DNA of 39,110 bases from an uncultured Actinomycetes bacterium. Lineage in GTDB: Bacteria; Actinomycetota; Actinomycetes; Nanopelagicales; Nanopelagicaceae. The position numbers were made by a program, and so were the translations under genes. Under the pieces are notes generated by a model. That model had not been told where the DNA came from and made no database searches. It saw only the letters and a program-made list of their open reading frames with translations. Below are positions 37,377-39,110 of the stretch, piece after piece; the first letter of the stretch is position 1, and each line of letters opens with the position of its first letter. Where the stretch lies: the NCBI GenBank assembly GCA_903845465.1, contig CAIMXQ010000039.1:1-39110 (forward strand), given 5' to 3'.

Positions 37377-39110
37377 TTACTTATCCTGCAGCTTTGAAGG
37401 CCACCAGATTTTTGGACCAATTTCATGAACAATCGCTGGTACCAAAATCGAACGCACGATGATGGTGTCGAGCAATACACCGAAGGCCACTGCAAATCCA
37501 AGCTCTGCAAGTGGGACGAGAGGTAGGAGTCCAAGGACTGCGAATGTTGAAGCAAGGACGATTCCAGCCGAAGTAATAACAGCGCCAGTTACGGTTACGC
37601 CCTTAATGACTCCTGCTCGAGTACCAATCTTCTGAGATTCCTCACGGACACGGGTCATCAAGAAAATGTTGTAATCGATGCCGAGTGCAACCAGGAAGAT
37701 GAAAGCAAAGAGTGGGAATGAGTTATCTCCCCCAGCAAATCCGAAGATGTGGTTGAAGACCAACGCACACACTCCGAGAGTTGCGAAGTAAGAGAGAACT
37801 ACGGTTCCCAGTAGAACAACAGCGCTTAAAGCACTTCGAAGTAGTAAACCTAGAATCAAAGTGATTACTAAGAGAATAATTGGAATGATTGTGTGGTTAT
37901 CGCGACTATTTGCAGTTCGTACGTCGAAGTACGTGGCACTTGTTCCACCCACGAGCGAAGAAGGATCTGCAGCATGAGCAAGGCGACGAATCTCAGGAAT
38001 ATCTCTTCCTGCATCGACGCTATCTGGAGCCTTGTTAAGCGTGAGATCGAGAATTGCGCGGTTGTTAACAATCTTCACGGCTGGTAAAGGTTTGCCTGGT
38101 ATAGGAATTCCATCGAGTTGAGGCACGATATTTGAGACGCCAGGAGCATTCTTTAGCGCTGCTGTCACCGCATCGATCTTGTCTGCGCTAATTACAACTT
38201 GCGTCGGATCACCCTGACCTCCCGGGAAGTGCTTGAGCAACAATTTTTGACCAACAACTGATTCGGGATGTCCCGTAAATGTATCGACGGTTCCGATGCC
38301 ATCTGCTTTAAGGGTCGATGACGCTGCTGCAAAGAGTAAGAGGATGATTCCTGCAGTAACCCAAGCACGACGAGGATGGTTGCCAATTGAGCCTGCAACC
38401 TTTGACCATGGACCTGACATCACATGGTCATCGCCATCGTTGCGCGGAATACGTGGCCAAAAAATCCAACGACCAAAGACAAGAAGTAGGGCTGGCAGCA
38501 AGGTAAGAATTGTGAACATCGAAGAGACGATGCCTATTGCACCGATAGGTCCAAGCCCCGCTGTATTCGATAACTTACTGAAGAGAAGAATAAGAAGTGA
38601 GATCGAAACTGTTGAACCGGATGCAAGGATTGGTTCCCAGACTCCCTTATATGCAGCACGCATCGCATCGAAACGGTTTTCGTTGTGGTGAAGTTCTTCA
38701 CGGTAGCGAGCAATTAAGAGCAGCGCATAGTCAGTTGCTGCACCAATAACAAGGACGGAGAGAATTCCTTGCGACTGACCATCGACTTTTAGTACTCCGT
38801 TCTTTGCAAGCAGGTAGACAATTCCACCTGCAGTTGAAAGGGCAAAGAGCGCCGAAAGCAAAGGAATGATCCATAGGACTGGTGAGCGATAGACAACAAT
38901 CAAAATAATTGCGACCACTCCGAGAGTTGTTAGGAGAAGTGATGAATCGAGAGTTCCGAACGCACCGAAGAGATCGCCGAGTAAGCCAGCCGGACCGGTT
39001 ACGTAGTGGGTAACCCCATTTGCTTGAGCAAATGGCTTGATATCAGTTCTGAGTGCTTCGACGACTGCAGGAAGAACTGGCTTGTCATTTGGCAGAGTCT
39101 TACCGATTGA
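37377..39110 (-). CDS. MMPL/RND-family membrane transporter, N-terminus cut by window edge
   Basis: Listed ORF starts at an internal GTG (38918), but the frame stays open to 39110 (SIGKTLPNDKPVLPAVVEALRTDIKPFAQANGVTHYVTGPAGLLGDLFGAFGTLDSSLLL...). GIDYNIFLMTRVREE and ATDYALLLIARYREE repeats are MMPL signatures. Confidence 0.92.
   Translation of the reverse strand, partial: SIGKTLPNDKPVLPAVVEALRTDIKPFAQANGVTHYVTGPAGLLGDLFGAFGTLDSSLLLTTLGVVAIILIVVYRSPVLWIIPLLSALFALSTAGGIVYLLAKNGVLKVDGQSQGILSVLVIGAATDYALLLIARYREELHHNENRFDAMRAAYKGVWEPILASGSTVSISLLILLFSKLSNTAGLGPIGAIGIVSSMFTILTLLPALLLVFGRWIFWPRIPRNDGDDHVMSGPWSKVAGSIGNHPRRAWVTAGIILLLFAAASSTLKADGIGTVDTFTGHPESVVGQKLLLKHFPGGQGDPTQVVISADKIDAVTAALKNAPGVSNIVPQLDGIPIPGKPLPAVKIVNNRAILDLTLNKAPDSVDAGRDIPEIRRLAHAADPSSLVGGTSATYFDVRTANSRDNHTIIPIILLVITLILGLLLRSALSAVVLLGTVVLSYFATLGVCALVFNHIFGFAGGDNSFPLFAFIFLVALGIDYNIFLMTRVREESQKIGTRAGVIKGVTVTGAVITSAGIVLASTFAVLGLLPLVPLAELGFAVAFGVLLDTIIVRSILVPAIVHEIGPKIWWPSKLQDK

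Noticed and set aside
37377-38918. MMPL ORF as given, starting at 38918
   Set aside because: The GTG at 38918 is internal; the same frame is open to the window edge and encodes continuing MMPL-like sequence.
1-39110. CRISPR arrays, transposases, integrases, prophage genes
   Set aside because: No spaced direct repeats or recognisable mobile-element proteins found by reading the ORFs and gaps.

Overview
This 39.1-kb window is a gene-dense, streamlined bacterial chromosome segment. It looks actinobacterial, probably from a small-genome planktonic lineage (inferred from gene content and order only). From left to right it contains: (1) the edge of a hydroxyproline-type catabolic cluster (epimerase, DHDPS-family deaminase/hydratase, three-subunit flavin/2Fe-2S dehydrogenase); (2) HIT, MpaB-like, alpha/beta-hydrolase, DEDDh exonuclease, trpD and a receiver-like protein; (3) aerobic respiratory genes ctaE-qcrCAB and ctaC-ctaD-ctaF, separated by an omega-aminotransferase/mmsA/EamA block; (4) a degenerate NifS/IscS-like protein, a PfkB kinase, an ErpA-like protein, nadA and a DUF3043-like protein; (5) a cobalamin riboswitch in front of a secreted protein and a complete ECF-type transporter; (6) gcvT, pepA, lpd, sucB and a TIGR01777-like epimerase; (7) a FAD oxidoreductase, a Gfo/Idh oxidoreductase and a truncated MMPL transporter. 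I saw no rRNA, tRNA, CRISPR array or mobile element. The observations most worth a second look are: an IscS-like protein that keeps the SGSAC cysteine loop but has lost the PLP lysine and other PLP-site motifs; a CtaC whose CuA loop lacks the usual glutamate; a B12-riboswitch-controlled ECF operon with a dedicated secreted protein; a repeated TANNNT-N6/7-start-codon architecture at 12 genes suggesting leaderless transcription; and six convergent gene pairs that overlap or nearly abut.
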